Assembly: GCA_037074705.1 (NCBI GenBank) | Contig: CM073593.1 | Coordinates: 21,952,001 to 22,016,000 of the forward strand | Direction: 5' to 3' | DNA from: Zhengitettix transpicula | Lineage: Eukaryota > Arthropoda > Insecta > Orthoptera > Tetrigidae | DNA: 64,000 nucleotides | In this document: positions 35,725 through 46,790 of the stretch, one piece after another | Layout of the letters: every line of letters begins with the position of its first letter | How positions within the stretch are numbered: position 1 is the stretch's first letter | The notes under the pieces: generated by a model | What the model was told of the DNA's origin: nothing | Database searches by the model: none | Seen by the model: the letters and a program-made list of their open reading frames with translations, nothing else | Made by a program: the position numbers and the translations under genes

Positions 35725-36180
35725 GTTTCTTGTGGAAAGTGAACCAAGTCAGACAGAAATATAGACGACATCGGTTTCGTGGAACAGAAATAAATTTCTT
35801 ATAAATGTTCAGAAAAAACTATTATCTTATTTACATATATTGCAAAAATCAGTATGAGTTATTAATTGAATGAAAATATTATGAACCCGAGGAACCAGAT
35901 CAGCAACAATAGAATTTTATTCATCATTGGAATTTGTATTGAAGCTAAATGACATAATTGTCACCAAACTTCCTCCATAGTTGAGTTATTATTGATGTAA
36001 AGAACCAATTTCTTTAATTTACGATTTATTATTATCGTTAACGATTCCCTTGTAAAATTTTACTCGTCTTATCTCTATGTATATGAATATTGCGATTGGA
36101 ATCGAAAGTTATTGCCCTGGGCTTCATAAAATGCAATGTATTCATTTAGAGGGCATTTTAACTGTGCCATTAAGTCATTA

Positions 36181-36367
36181 ACGATGGGAAAGCGTCACGC
36201 AGTCATATCAGCTTGCATTCGTCAGTTCTTATCTACGCAACAATCGCGCTTTGAACGCTTCAGTAGCTCGCGAAGTTTCGGTCGAGGCGGAGCTCTTCTC
36301 CCAACGGAGTGGCTGCTCTTAGCAAAAAATTGTCGACATGTTAGTCGTTTCAAAGATATAAAATACT
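36181..36367 (+). promoter_or_regulatory. Probable promoter and 5' UTR of the three-exon gene
   Basis: A GC-richer block precedes the first ATG. TCAGTT at 36222-36227 fits the arthropod initiator consensus (TCAKTY) and would give a leader of about 145 nt. No TATA box lies at the usual distance. TAA at 36359-36361 is in frame upstream of the ATG. Confidence 0.4.
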
Positions 36368-36486
36368 ATGCAGTCAGTATCCGATAACGATACAATGCCT
36401 GCAGAACGAAGCGTCTCCGGTACGAGAAGGTTTAAACGAGTCACAAAGAAAATACGGAAACTCAGCCTTCCGGTATTTCGGTCCAG
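36368..36486 (+). CDS. First coding exon of a 142-residue protein
   Basis: ATG 36368-36370 is the first Met after an in-frame stop. The exon encodes 39 codons plus two bases and ends TCCAG before a GTAAAT donor; unspliced, the frame would stop at once (TAA). Residues start MQSVSDNDTMPAERSVSG, then turn strongly basic (RRFKRVTKKIRKLSLPVF), like a membrane- or nucleic-acid-binding patch or a nuclear signal. It ends in phase 2 and joins in frame to 37155. No known family is recognised. The phase match, the composition and the closed frame with the next two exons support it. Confidence 0.6.
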
Positions 36487-37154
36487 GTAAATTAAATACC
36501 ATCATAAATAGACAACTTATTTGATCCTCTTATTCATATTACAGTACAGTGATTATCAGAATCACTATATAGCTGATTAAATCACTGAAACAGAGAATGA
36601 CTTTTAACGACTTACACGAATGAAAAATGTTTCATCGTTTGTAACCCAGTGCGTTCACATTTCTGAGAGAAAAAATAACCATCGGAAGTAACAATAGGAA
36701 GAGCAGTAAATCTGGCGATTAATTTCCACATCCATGTAGATTTATTGCGAGATAATAATAAATTGTAACGTAAGAGGTGTAAAGGTTACTTATATTAGTG
36801 GGCTTCGCATATTATATTTATTTATAAACACAGACGTGAATTTTACTTTCTATTAGGTGTTTCTCTTGCTTTATAAGTGTGGTGGTTAAAGATATATTTT
36901 CTTCGAAGAGATCCGATCATACTAGTTATTCATCCGTTTTCAGAGGAATCATCTAAGTTTTTAAAAGCATTCAACGCGATGAATCTCTCCATCCTAATGT
37001 AAACCTTTCGCAATTATAGGTTTTTTATAGTAATTACGCTTTTTTTCAGGGAGGTAATTTTGACAATATGATAAACATTTTTAAAAAATTAGAGTCTACA
37101 AATCAAATTTTTTTTCTATTATTTCGAAAAAGATCTCAGTAAGGATATTTGCAG

Positions 37155-37406
37155 GAGTAAGTTGACCATCAACGAGGAAAATGAGCGAAGGAAATCATCC
37201 ATCGAGGGCTTTGACGAGAATGATGACGACGATGACTTGTGGAGCCAGGACGATCTTGACATGGCTTCTGACGGACAAAGCCTGTCTGCAGAATCCGCAG
37301 ACGCCGTCAGTGGCACATCCGTCAACATGGACGCAATTAGTCAGACCGTAAGCCTCGACTTGGACACCGTCAGTCGGACGGGAAGTCTTGACGTTGCTGA
37401 CGACAC
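37155..37406 (+). CDS. Middle coding exon, acidic and Ser/Asp-rich with internal repeats
   Basis: 252 nt, phase 2 at both ends, donor GTAAGC at 37407. Acceptors at 37138-37139 and 37153-37154 are both in frame (15 nt apart), so the exon may carry five extra residues. It encodes SKLTINEENERRKSSIEGFD, then an Asp-rich stretch (ENDDDDDLWSQDDLDM). Three imperfect 11-residue repeats follow (ADAVSGTSVN, MDAISQTVSLD, LDTVSRTGSLD), ending DVADDT. RRKSS resembles a basophilic kinase site. It is probably disordered. It can be entered from 36486 or 17382 in the same frame. Function unknown. Confidence 0.7.
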
Positions 37407-37472
37407 GTAAGCGATTTTTATTTTCTTATATAAGAAATTATATGTTGTTGATTTTTTTTTCATCCATTTTAG

Positions 37473-37530
37473 TTCGACAGGAGTATCTGACAGTAAAATT
37501 ACCCGTTTGAGTGGCAACGTGCCTCAGTGA
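37473..37530 (+). CDS. Last coding exon of the 142-residue protein
   Basis: A T-rich tract and TTTTAG acceptor (37467-37472) precede it, leaving a 66-nt intron. The first T completes the codon left by the middle exon, then STGVSDSKITRLSGNVPQ and TGA (37528-37530). With the exons at 36368 and 37155 the total is 429 nt, exactly 143 codons including stop. No clear AATAAA was seen before the next repeat at 37683, so polyadenylation is not settled. A longer isoform could skip this exon. Confidence 0.5.
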
Positions 37531-37682
37531 TGAGTCGGGCAATCTATTAATAGGGAAGTAAGAAGGAAGAGATAGGAGCAGCACTTACGAGGATAAGCTG
37601 CACGACATTCGTGTAAGAATCAGTTACACGTGGTCTTTGACCAGAAACTCGCGCGCCTAGGTGATAGCCGAAGTAGAAGGAG

Positions 37683-38110
37683 GTGTAGACAGGCCACGTA
37701 TAGGGTAATCCACATAGTAGCAACTCCTTATAGCATAGGAAAGGGACGGAAAGGGGGGATGCGGCAAGACTAGGGGTAACTACGGCCGCCGGGCTATGCT
37801 TTAAGGATCATACCCGACAATTCTCCTAAAAGTGATGCACAGAAAACTAGTAAAACCTGCATCAGGTAGGTCGGGCATTCGGTACTTGTCCCACGCCCTT
37901 CCGATGGCGAGGCAGGGGTTTGCTGAGGGGTCACAGCTTTCCCCTCTCCGTGCTTTGACCAGTTTAGGAGGCAGGTGGCCGAATATTCCAACAGGAATAG
38001 CGGACGGACAACTCTTACTGTATGCCCAAGGTCTGCGACCCGGAAACATACACCTCTCAAAACATGCCGAGGTGCCTCGGCAATCGGGAGCCTTAGTTCA
38101 AAAAACCAGA
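37683..38110 (-). repeat. Family A repeat, copy 9
   Basis: Reversed, from GTGTAGACAGG (3' end, A tail lost) to the TTTTTTGAACTAAGG block. It lies about 150 bp after the last exon. Confidence 0.88.
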
Positions 38111-38765
38111 ATTTTTTCAGTACTTCACTAGCTAATTTGTCTGTGAGCAAATGTATCACCCGATAGATAGGAAATGGTGATTTGTGGACACACATTAGGT
38201 GTCAGAAGAAAGATAAGATGAGATATTTGTTGCAAGGTTACACCTGATCCCGTTAATCTCTTAAATAAATTCGTTTCTTCCAGGTATGACGATAAATAGG
38301 CTTTTAATGCATTCATTCAGATAATCATCATTCTGAAAACACTTCCACGGTGGAATTAAAAGCAATCAAAGATTTTGACGTTTCTTTTCAATATTTATTC
38401 CAATGTAGATGAATGATATTTCCCAACGTTGTTACAAATTTTACGATCTATTCGCATTTTACGGACAATGCAAAATGATAACATGTTATATCTTAATGCT
38501 TATCTAAGATATTGAATAACCAATTATAAAAAACAGCACGCAAGAAAATGTATCGAAATACCTCGGATAAATGGTATGATAATTTAGAAATATTGATAAA
38601 AAGGTACCTTTTTCATATTTATTTTTAAATTCATGCAAATATTAATAGAGTCTGTCATGAGATTTCATTATATAATTTGATTTGGACACCGAAATTTTTT
38701 GCGAATTAATTGATAAATAAAAAACAAATGTTTAAACAATTCATTATAATTCGTTAACAATATGA

Positions 38766-38938
38766 TAAATAATGAATAAGAAAGATAACCATTACAGACA
38801 AAAAAGGCTAATACAAATACCACACAACGTTTCTGGGATCTTTGTCCCTTTCGTCAAGTGCTAAGAAGAGCCTAGTGAAACACATATTACTCTTTTTTGT
38901 CTGTATTGGCTATCTTTCTTATGCATTATTTTCAATCA
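38766..38938. repeat. Short palindromic element carrying a hammerhead-like motif
   Basis: Inverted arms of about 40 bp (38766-38808 and 38899-38938; TAAGAAAGATARCCA..TACAGACAAAAAAG) enclose the motif at 38829-38857. The same design recurs at 43521-43665. Confidence 0.7.
38829..38857 (-). ncRNA. Hammerhead-like motif
   Basis: Minus strand TTGACGA (C3 changed to U), stem II GGGA..TCCC, then A and GAAACGTTGTGTGG. Confidence 0.4.
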
Positions 38939-39602
38939 AACGTAATTTTTTTCATTTTAACATAATATATAAATAACTTGATGTACTCTAATTATTTTAT
39001 TATTAATATACGTGGAAATATTCCAGATTAATTATACCACTTGTCTTATTTATTAGCAACCCAGTTTAGTGTATTTCTGCCCCCTCCCCGCGTTAGACAA
39101 TTGTGATGTATGTGTTTATAACGCGCTGCCTCCCATCGCCACACGCCATCGCAGCTGACGCGTGGTATAGTGTGTTATTAATATTTTTACTAAGGTTACA
39201 CTTTTCGTTCTATAATTCGTAGTTTACCATTGAATAGAAACAGGATCTCACACTAGATTTGAAGTCTGAAAATGATACTTTCAGTCCTGATAAAGATCCA
39301 TAACATTTGGAGTAACTTTATTTCTATCTGATAGAAAAAAATTTTGTAGGAGCCATTTTTAAAAGGAAATTCAATAATACAGAACGTTGACAAATATTCT
39401 GTTTTTATTATGACAGTGACCCTTCGGTCGAACTGAAATAATAATTCGACGAACTTTATGACCTTGTTTACTGCTAAACATATCTCAGGTTGAAATTTTT
39501 TTTTGTTGCTCTCGTAATTTTTTAAACAATAAGCTACATGAACTTCATCGCGTTGTATCCTACCGTCCTTAATAGCGTAACAAGGTATTGAAAGCAGGAA
39601 TA

Positions 39603-39835
39603 CGGATGGGAAGCAACCTGGTCAAGGGTTTACTAGGGCCGTCGGGCTATAGGTATAGGAACATAAATTGCAATAACTTAAATGTGATGCAGGGAAATCC
39701 ATGCCCAATCGATGACTGGAGGCGGAGTTCAGTTTGGTGACAGCATTCTCGACAAAGTATTGAGGCAATGGGATAAGAAAACAATTCTTGGCGTATGGGA
39801 ACCTTAAATAAAAACCAGAAAACTTTTTCCGCTGA
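39603..39835 (-). repeat. Family A repeat, copy 10, strongly diverged
   Basis: Recognisable blocks: TAGGGCC.CGGGCTATAGG, GTGATGCAGGGAAA, TATGGGAACCTTA and AAAACCAGAAAA in the right order with large gaps. Confidence 0.65.
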
Positions 39836-40536
39836 GTAGTCAAAGTTCTTTATAGTCACTCCTCAAATAAGACTTTTTACTCACGATAAGACGTTTATCC
39901 CCCTGTAATTAAATTATTTAGACGGACAATACCCATATGTTATTAAAAATGTTCTGTATTTATCTTTTTTGGTCATTCCTCCTATTGTTGAGGCAAAAAT
40001 TGTTCAATAGTTTGCTTAAATATTAAGTAAGTGACAAAATTGAATATTTTCACGTGTATTTGTGTATGGGACCAGAAAAGCAGTGAAGGATCGGAGTCGA
40101 AAATTGTGGATCATATTTGGAAAAATTTCTAAGTTGGGAGACAGACACACGAGGACATCTGTGTGGTAGATTCTTGACCAGTAACTAACTAAATATAATT
40201 ATAAACTGTAAATAGTTGTTGGCAAGCCCCGATTGAAAGGGAATGTGGGAACAATCGTCGGTGTGAGTGAAGTTAAACCAGTTAATACGAGGACATTATT
40301 ATAAAGTGTAATGTTAACGTTAATAAAAAATCCTGCTTAAAGTGCATTTCAGTGACAGCAGAGTATAGTTCAAAGTGTAAGTAAATGTCATAGTGATAAA
40401 TATAAAGGCGCTTTTCTCCTGAGAGAAAAGATGGCGGTAAACTGAGGAGCAAGCACGCAGATTCACCATAAGACGACCCTAAAACGATACCAGCACAACA
40501 TATAACATCTTAATACACTGTCACAGAAATTATTTT
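39836..40536. other. No gene seen
   Basis: Nothing recognised. Confidence 0.4.
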
Positions 40537-40930
40537 AGAAGGGTGATTCAATAAGAGATACCACTAACTTATTTTATTTGTCAAGATAATTAATTGCAAT
40601 TTCCACAGCATAAACACACAACTTTAATGATTAAATTTTCACTTTTAAATATAGTCTCTGTCCTTTTACACAGTTTTTGTTCACAAGGGCATGTATTCCA
40701 TTGCAGTAAAAAGCGTGGTCTTGCTTCCTAAGCCATCGACGCAACGGTGTTTGCCCTTCGCTTCGTTACAGCGACGAATCCATCGCCGAACAGTGCTGAC
40801 ATTCACTGTTGGACCACCATACACATTTTTCAGTCTTTCGTGAATACGAATGGGCGTTTCACCTTCCGCATTTACGAATGCAATCACTGAACGCTGTCTA
40901 AAACGTACGTCAATGTCAGCCTAATGGCGT
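40537..40930 (-). pseudogene. mariner-type transposase deletion derivative
   Basis: The minus strand encodes the N-terminal helix-turn-helix part (ADIDVRFRQRSVIAF, then GETPIRIHERLKNVYG, then VSTVRRWIRRCNEAKG). It then jumps to what looks like the C-terminal end of a mariner transposase (LFTAMEYMPL, KTV.KDRDY near 40640-40730), so the catalytic core is missing. Sequence at 40537-40565 (GGGTGATTCAATAAGAGATA) looks like one terminal repeat; the partner was not located. Such derivatives can move only with a transposase supplied in trans. Confidence 0.7.
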
Positions 40931-41258
40931 AAGGGGTTGAAATGCGGCCAGAAGTTGACTTAGGAAGATGTTCCTGCAGTGGATTGGAGAAAAATGTTCG
41001 ATGAATCGCGCAAAGTTCAAAATTTTCACATAACTAACTTAATTAAGGAGAAACAAAGTAGGGCGCATTACTTATTAGACAACCTTCTTATATTTCAAAA
41101 AAAGGTTTTGTCAGAATATCTCCCTACGGAATGTTCCTTTAAAAGAGTCTATGTTTTTAAATTTAACCACATTTGAATTTTTTTAGTTACAGGTTTTAAT
41201 TGTTAATAAACAACTATTTGATTTCAATCAAGGATATGATTTTTTTTTCATAAAAATT

Positions 41259-42597
41259 AAAATCACTCCCAAGAAACAACGTGTTGGTTAAATATTCTAA
41301 AATATTAATGGTATATATACATACATATATATATAGTAATTAAAAATAAGCGTAATTAATTAAATAACAAGATTTTTGGACTTGCATTGTTGGCGGCGTA
41401 AACATACAATTTGTATACAAGAATATGGGGCTATAATGCTTGCTTGCTGTGTGTATTGTCGTGAAACCTTGCTGGACACGCGGAGCATCAGTGTGTTGTG
41501 GGAGCTCGAAGTGTGTTTTTGGGAGGCAGAAGAGAACAGATATTCAGAAAGAGAGTGTTCGGAGTCGTTGGTTTCCAGTCTTTGGGCAAACAACTGCGAC
41601 GATAGTATGCCTACTCTTTTTTTCCCCGATGCTGAATAATTTCGGAGTCTAGCATACGTTCACGAATCATACGATTCGTCAGTTCTTGGGCCCCCGATTT
41701 TTTTTTTCAAGTGAATAACCAAACTTTGATGAGTTTAATAATTTATATTGATCGAGAGACCAGCGAAACAATTGGTGTGGTTAAATTCAGCAAGCAGGAA
41801 GTGTTGCATGTGGAAATAATAACCACAAGTAAATTCTGTGAAATACATGGCCTGTATATAATAAAGTGTTAAGCAATAATCGAGTGTGCACGAGCCCCTT
41901 CGTTTTCGCGCCGCAAAACTATAAGGTAAATCAAACAATTCATTATATGTAAAACCAACAGTAAATGATATTTTATCGCCAGATTTCCGATTTCAATATT
42001 TCACTGATTGTTTAATGTAAGAATTTTCTCACTTTGTAAATTTTGATTGATTGTCGTAAATATTGTTTATTGAAGGCCCTATATCCGGCCCTGAGATCAA
42101 GCCGTGGCTTATTATCAATGTGTAATACAATTTTAATGATTATAATAATTTGATGTTAATGAATTAATTTTATTGTATTTTTTAAACTCTGAACTTTTTC
42201 ATTAAAATCCAATCATTTAATTTTAATTTGCTTATTTTAATTATTATTCAATAGTAAATACTACATTTTGGCGTCTCCAACGTGTGGCACGTTTTAACTT
42301 AGAATAATTTCGATCATTTTTGTTAAATACTATAAATTGGCACTTCAACGTGAGGCTAATTTAAATCATTAATAATGAATTACTACAAATTGACGCTTCA
42401 CGTGGCGATTTAATTGTGATTTATGTAGAAATACTAAAATATATATCATTTATAATAATTAACGCCGCCATATATATATATATATATATAACCCCGCCAT
42501 ATATATATAATGATTAATATTTTAGAATATTTAATTAATATAAATAATTAATATTTTAGAATATTTAACCAACACGTTGTTTCTTGGGAGTGATTTT
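41259..42597. mobile_element. Element with ~49-bp terminal inverted repeats, interrupted by family F
   Basis: 41259-41309 (AATCACTCCCAAGAAACAAC and CGTGTTGGTTAAATATTC) is inverted at 42549-42597 almost without change. A second inner copy of the AATATTCTAAAATATTAAT part lies near 42508-42535. The interior is mostly a family F element, so the original interior was very short. Confidence 0.75.
41335..42470 (+). mobile_element. Family F LTR-like element 5
   Basis: Flanked by ATATAT on the left and (AT)n on the right. It carries the family's GGCGGCGTAA, GTGGGAGCTCGAAGTGTG and GGCCCTATATCCGGCCCTGAG blocks. Three tandem 3' units each contain TGGC..ACGTG near 42270, 42338 and 42390. Confidence 0.6.
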
Positions 42598-43110
42598 ATA
42601 TATACGGCATTTATTTTCTACGTAGATGATTCTGAAATAGATTTCCTTCAATAAGAAAATGATTTCGGTATTTCATAGCTGTCGCTGAAACTAGACTAAT
42701 CTAGAGTATCATCTCTTTTGGTGATTTCGGATGCATTTAATCGTGGAGCTTCCGTGGCCCTTCTTACAGACGCTCTGGAAGCTTAGACCTCGCTGTTTGT
42801 CAAGCTCTTATGAGCTATTGATTCCCCTCTGTCGCCCAGGAGATTGTCCTTTTTAAATTCCGTACCGACTCAAATAGGGCGTTGCAGATCACAGCTCTTG
42901 AGAAAGACTTGTCATTCGTCCCACGCCCAAGTCGTCGAGACGATAAAGGACAGAAGAAAATAGCGGCTCGAGTCTGTTTACTTCAACCTTTCCTTCGGCG
43001 ATCCGAGAAACTGCTTTTTATTCACAGAACTGCCTTCGCACTTCCGAACGTCATCACTTTCAGACATCTATTTAAACGAAGAAAAATGTCATATTACATT
43101 TGAATTGTCA
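42598..43110. other. GC-richer single-copy stretch without a supported gene
   Basis: The stretch 42700-43090 is less AT-rich and includes a 73-codon + strand frame (42882-43103) with basic residues. No splice-site and phase support or known family was found, so it may be regulatory or degraded coding sequence. Confidence 0.3.
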
Positions 43111-43520
43111 GCTGAATAAACTAACGTATAATAAACTTCGACTATTTTAAAATGCATGTTTTACCATAATTTATTTCAGATACCTATAATTTTGTAAATG
43201 GATATTACAATATAAAAACTTAAATCATTGTCCAAAATTTATTTAAAATGATAAATACGTGACGTTAATCAGTTTTAAAATATATATATTTAGTAAACGG
43301 TCATAGTATTGGCAATTAATTCATAAAAACGGAAAAGGGTTAAAATCTGCGATTCATATATAATCATTGATCAGACTTAATTAATTATAATTCTGTCTTA
43401 AACAGTTTTTGTAACTTTACTGTGAATCACGTCAAACAATTCTGACCATAGCTGTAAAACAGCAGTGGGTTCGTGGAAATTAATTTCGAATGAAAAATTT
43501 ACGTCTATTTGGAAATTAAT

Positions 43521-43665
43521 AAAAAAAATAGCCAAATACAGACAAAAGAATTGATTATATAAATACCACACAAAGTTTTTGGAAACCTTGTTCCTTTCTT
43601 CCTGTGCTAAAAAAAAAGAGCCTAAAGCGACACAATTCATTTGACAAAAGGATTTGGCTAATTTT
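43521..43665. repeat. Short palindromic element carrying a hammerhead-like motif
   Basis: Arms of about 30 bp (AAAAATAGCCAAATACAGAC.. and its inverse at 43632-43664) enclose CACACAAAGTTTTTGG..TTCC and a GTGCTAA..GAGCCTA block shared with 38829-38880. Confidence 0.6.
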
Positions 43666-44439
43666 CCTATTATTAAATTTATTTAAATTCGTGTTGGCGG
43701 TCGGGCAAACTTCGGTTAGTAACGGAAGACATACGTCAGTAATGTCTTTCTTATAATGGACCGCTGATTTGTAGACTCAAGAGTAGATCCGTCAGATTAA
43801 AAGTTAATCAGTTAAGTAGCCACGAAATAGAGTCTCAGGCCATTACTGATTCGGCGTAAGGTAATGTGTTACTATAAAGATCTTTATTTTGCTTCTTTAT
43901 AACATTCACATCTGAGACTACACGAGTTCATTAAGTTATATTAATCTCTAGACTTACTATTAATTCGTAATATATATCGTTGGTTAACGTTTAAAACATT
44001 TGGAAACATTGTGCCTGGGTCGTCTTCTTAAAAACTGTGTTTGCCACCCCCATACCTTTCTGCAATTTATTATTTTAGCAAAATATTTCGTGATTACCAC
44101 AGAGAAATAAGGCTCATTGGAATTAGAGGCCTTTACTAATGATTTTTACGGTTCTATAGTGGACCTATTGCTGTTCGAAATTTTATATGAGACCAATTAA
44201 TCTGATTAATATTTGTTAAATCGTTTCTTGTATTTAGAGTTCAGTCTTTGTTTCTGTATATTTTTTACTATTTTTCCGTTTTGCGTGCATTTTTTCATAT
44301 ATTTTTTTATATATTATAATGTTGTTTTGATTTTATATGTTTCATATGCTTGTCATGCTGTCTTTAGATTTTTTTAAAACATTTATTACGTTTGTACGAA
44401 TGTTCACTATCTATGGGGGCAGGTTCATCATAGATTAAC

Positions 44440-44750
44440 CTCCGCAGGAAAGTAGGAGGGCCACCTATGTGGATTCTGTCTTTGCTTTTCAACTAAGGTT
44501 CCAAGGTCGCAGTCGTTGGGCGTAGGGCAAGAGTTGTCCGTTGTTCCCATTGGAAAAGTTGGCCAGCTGCCTCCTAAACTGGTCGAGGCATGGAGTCGGG
44601 AATGCTGCGTCTGCTCCGAAAACCGTACTCCAGTCATCGGAAGGTCGTGGTACAAGTACCGAGAGTCCGACGTACCTGATGCAGGTTTTTCCTGAATTTA
44701 GGCGAATTGTCGGGTTGGATTCTTAAACTACATTCCGAGGACCCAATTAA
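44440..44750 (+). repeat. Family A repeat, copy 11, diverged
   Basis: Starts near GCAGGAAAGTAGGAGG and keeps TCAACTAAGGTTCC, GGCCAGCTGCCTCCTAAACT and GATGCAGGTTTTTCC. The terminal segment is lost. Confidence 0.8.
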
Positions 44751-46790
44751 TTCGTTCTGGATGTGTTTGTCATTAACTGGTTAATTTTCTTGGCTTGTCT
44801 ATACGCGTATTCTTGGTTTCTGTCTTCTGTGCTAGTGCGTAAGATTTTTTCTTAGGAGGTTTCTTTACCAATGTTCATTTTCTGTATTGACGTTTATGTT
44901 GGTTGATTTTTATGGCTTCCGTCGTTTACTTTTGGAGTCATTAATTCGATTAAGTATAATCACTTTGTTGTGTAGAATTAATTTAGGTATTCCTTTTATT
45001 TTTTATTAATACAGCACCTGATGAAATCCAAAAGCTACGTAGAAATGTTGTACTTTAATTAGCTGTGGTTCTCTCATTTATTTGTATTATATTTAAATTA
45101 TACTAACTTAATATGCTGTGAAGCTAAACCTGAATTCAATGCATAAATTATCAGTAAGTATTTGTGAAAGGACATCAGTTAGATCAGTTTACCATGACTC
45201 ATGTCAAGTGCTGCGCTTGGCCATAAGTTATCGCTGTTACGTTAAAAAATGTGCATGTCTGGATTTGGGTGACAATTCACACTAATTTTAACAATCTGGC
45301 TGATAGATAAATTCCCCTACATTATCCACTCTTATATGCTGCATACTAATATCTGTTACATATATCCACTAATTTATAGAAACTGGTAATCAACATCTCC
45401 GTACATGATATAAATTCTGATACTATATCACATTTTGTAATTCCAATATTTTATCCAACAAAATTTAATAAATTAATTTGTATGTTCAAAACAATTTGTG
45501 TTTATTTCGCAGTACCTCCGTAAACATTTAACATATTTTACATTAAAATTATAGACATTATTTAATCCCAAGGCATCTGCGACCTATTTTATGCTTCAGG
45601 CGTCAGCCCCTAGATTCCCGCGCCGCTAATTTGCGTCTATTAGCACCCTGCATCCTGGTTCCTGCCTCCATCTCCGCTGGCTGACGTGTTCATTCATCCT
45701 TTATTCCGTCTGCTTTACGCTTGGATGAACGCTCTTTCATTAACGTGCAATAAAAATAGCTGCTCTTCAGGCTATAAGACGTCAAACGTTATTTCAGTGA
45801 AGTAGTTTCAATCATCGTCTTATAATTACATTGCTTCGTAGCTGCATGCTAATTGTAACTAAATTATAATAATATACGATTAATAATAATACAATAATAA
45901 TATACTCTTACAAGAAAAATTCTATGTTGCCAAATACGCTCAGAATATTAATATTTGGTAGGTCTTTTGAATGTGTTTGATAAGTATCTGACTAATTAAT
46001 ATGCGCGTTAAACTGACACAAAGCAGAGTTAATAATCCAATTTAAAAATTCTATGTCATATAAGGATTCAAAATAAGTGTAGAATTTAATTATAGATTCA
46101 TACGTGGGTAAAAAATATATACTATATTATATTGAACAATTTATTGCTTCTCAAATAGGAGTTTTTATTGTTCATATGATTCTACAATCAAAATATATAT
46201 TATATTATATTGACCAATTTATTGCTTCTCAAATATAATTCTATAATTCTGCCCAAACTACAGAATAAGAATATGTAATATACCACTACGGAGTAATACA
46301 ACGAAATTAATTTAATTTTAGTTGAATGAGCAGAATAAATAATGTAATAAGTATATTGTCCCTGAATTTACATTTATACACTAATAAATAGCTATTATTT
46401 TTCATAATACTGTTTTGTACTTGGAAAAAAAATGTAAAAGATATGTATTTAAACCAAAATGCGAATAAATTTCACTCTATATACACATGGTTCTTCATAA
46501 GTACTTCACAACAACCTGGTCGACTATTAATACCATTAAATAAATACATATATTGATTGCTGGAATACTTCAGTCGTAGCCGTGTGTTATGCGATCCTAT
46601 ATTTTGTATAACTCACGAGCCCTGGAAGCATGGTGACCGTTAAGCTGGCTTCTTTGGATGCAGTGATGAACAGCAGTGATGTGTCCTCTCAGCCATGAAG
46701 TCCCAAATCTGGACGTTCAACTTAGAATTCTTGCTGATATGAAATTTAAGAATCGACTTATTTTTATTATTAATTTTAAATGCTATATAT
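44751..46790. other. No gene seen; GC-richer patch 45560-45790
   Basis: The patch has CCCGCGCCGC, CCGCTGGCTGACG and CATTAACG motifs, no open frame and no copy elsewhere in the window, so it is a candidate conserved non-coding element. The rest is AT-rich. Confidence 0.35.
45018..45046 (+). ncRNA. Hammerhead-like motif, decayed
   Basis: Exact CTGATGA core at 45018-45024 and GAAA at 45042-45045, but the stem II strands no longer pair. Confidence 0.3.

Larger units (their letters stand above)
38111..39602. other. No host gene seen; GC-richer patch 39075-39175
   Basis: Apart from the palindromic element at 38766, nothing is recognised. The patch at 39075-39175 has CGCC/ACGCG motifs and a CAGCTG E-box but no frame. 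Confidence 0.35.

Noticed and set aside
37794..38195. Overlapping frames of 82-133 codons
   Set aside because: They fall in family A copy 9 and have no independent support.
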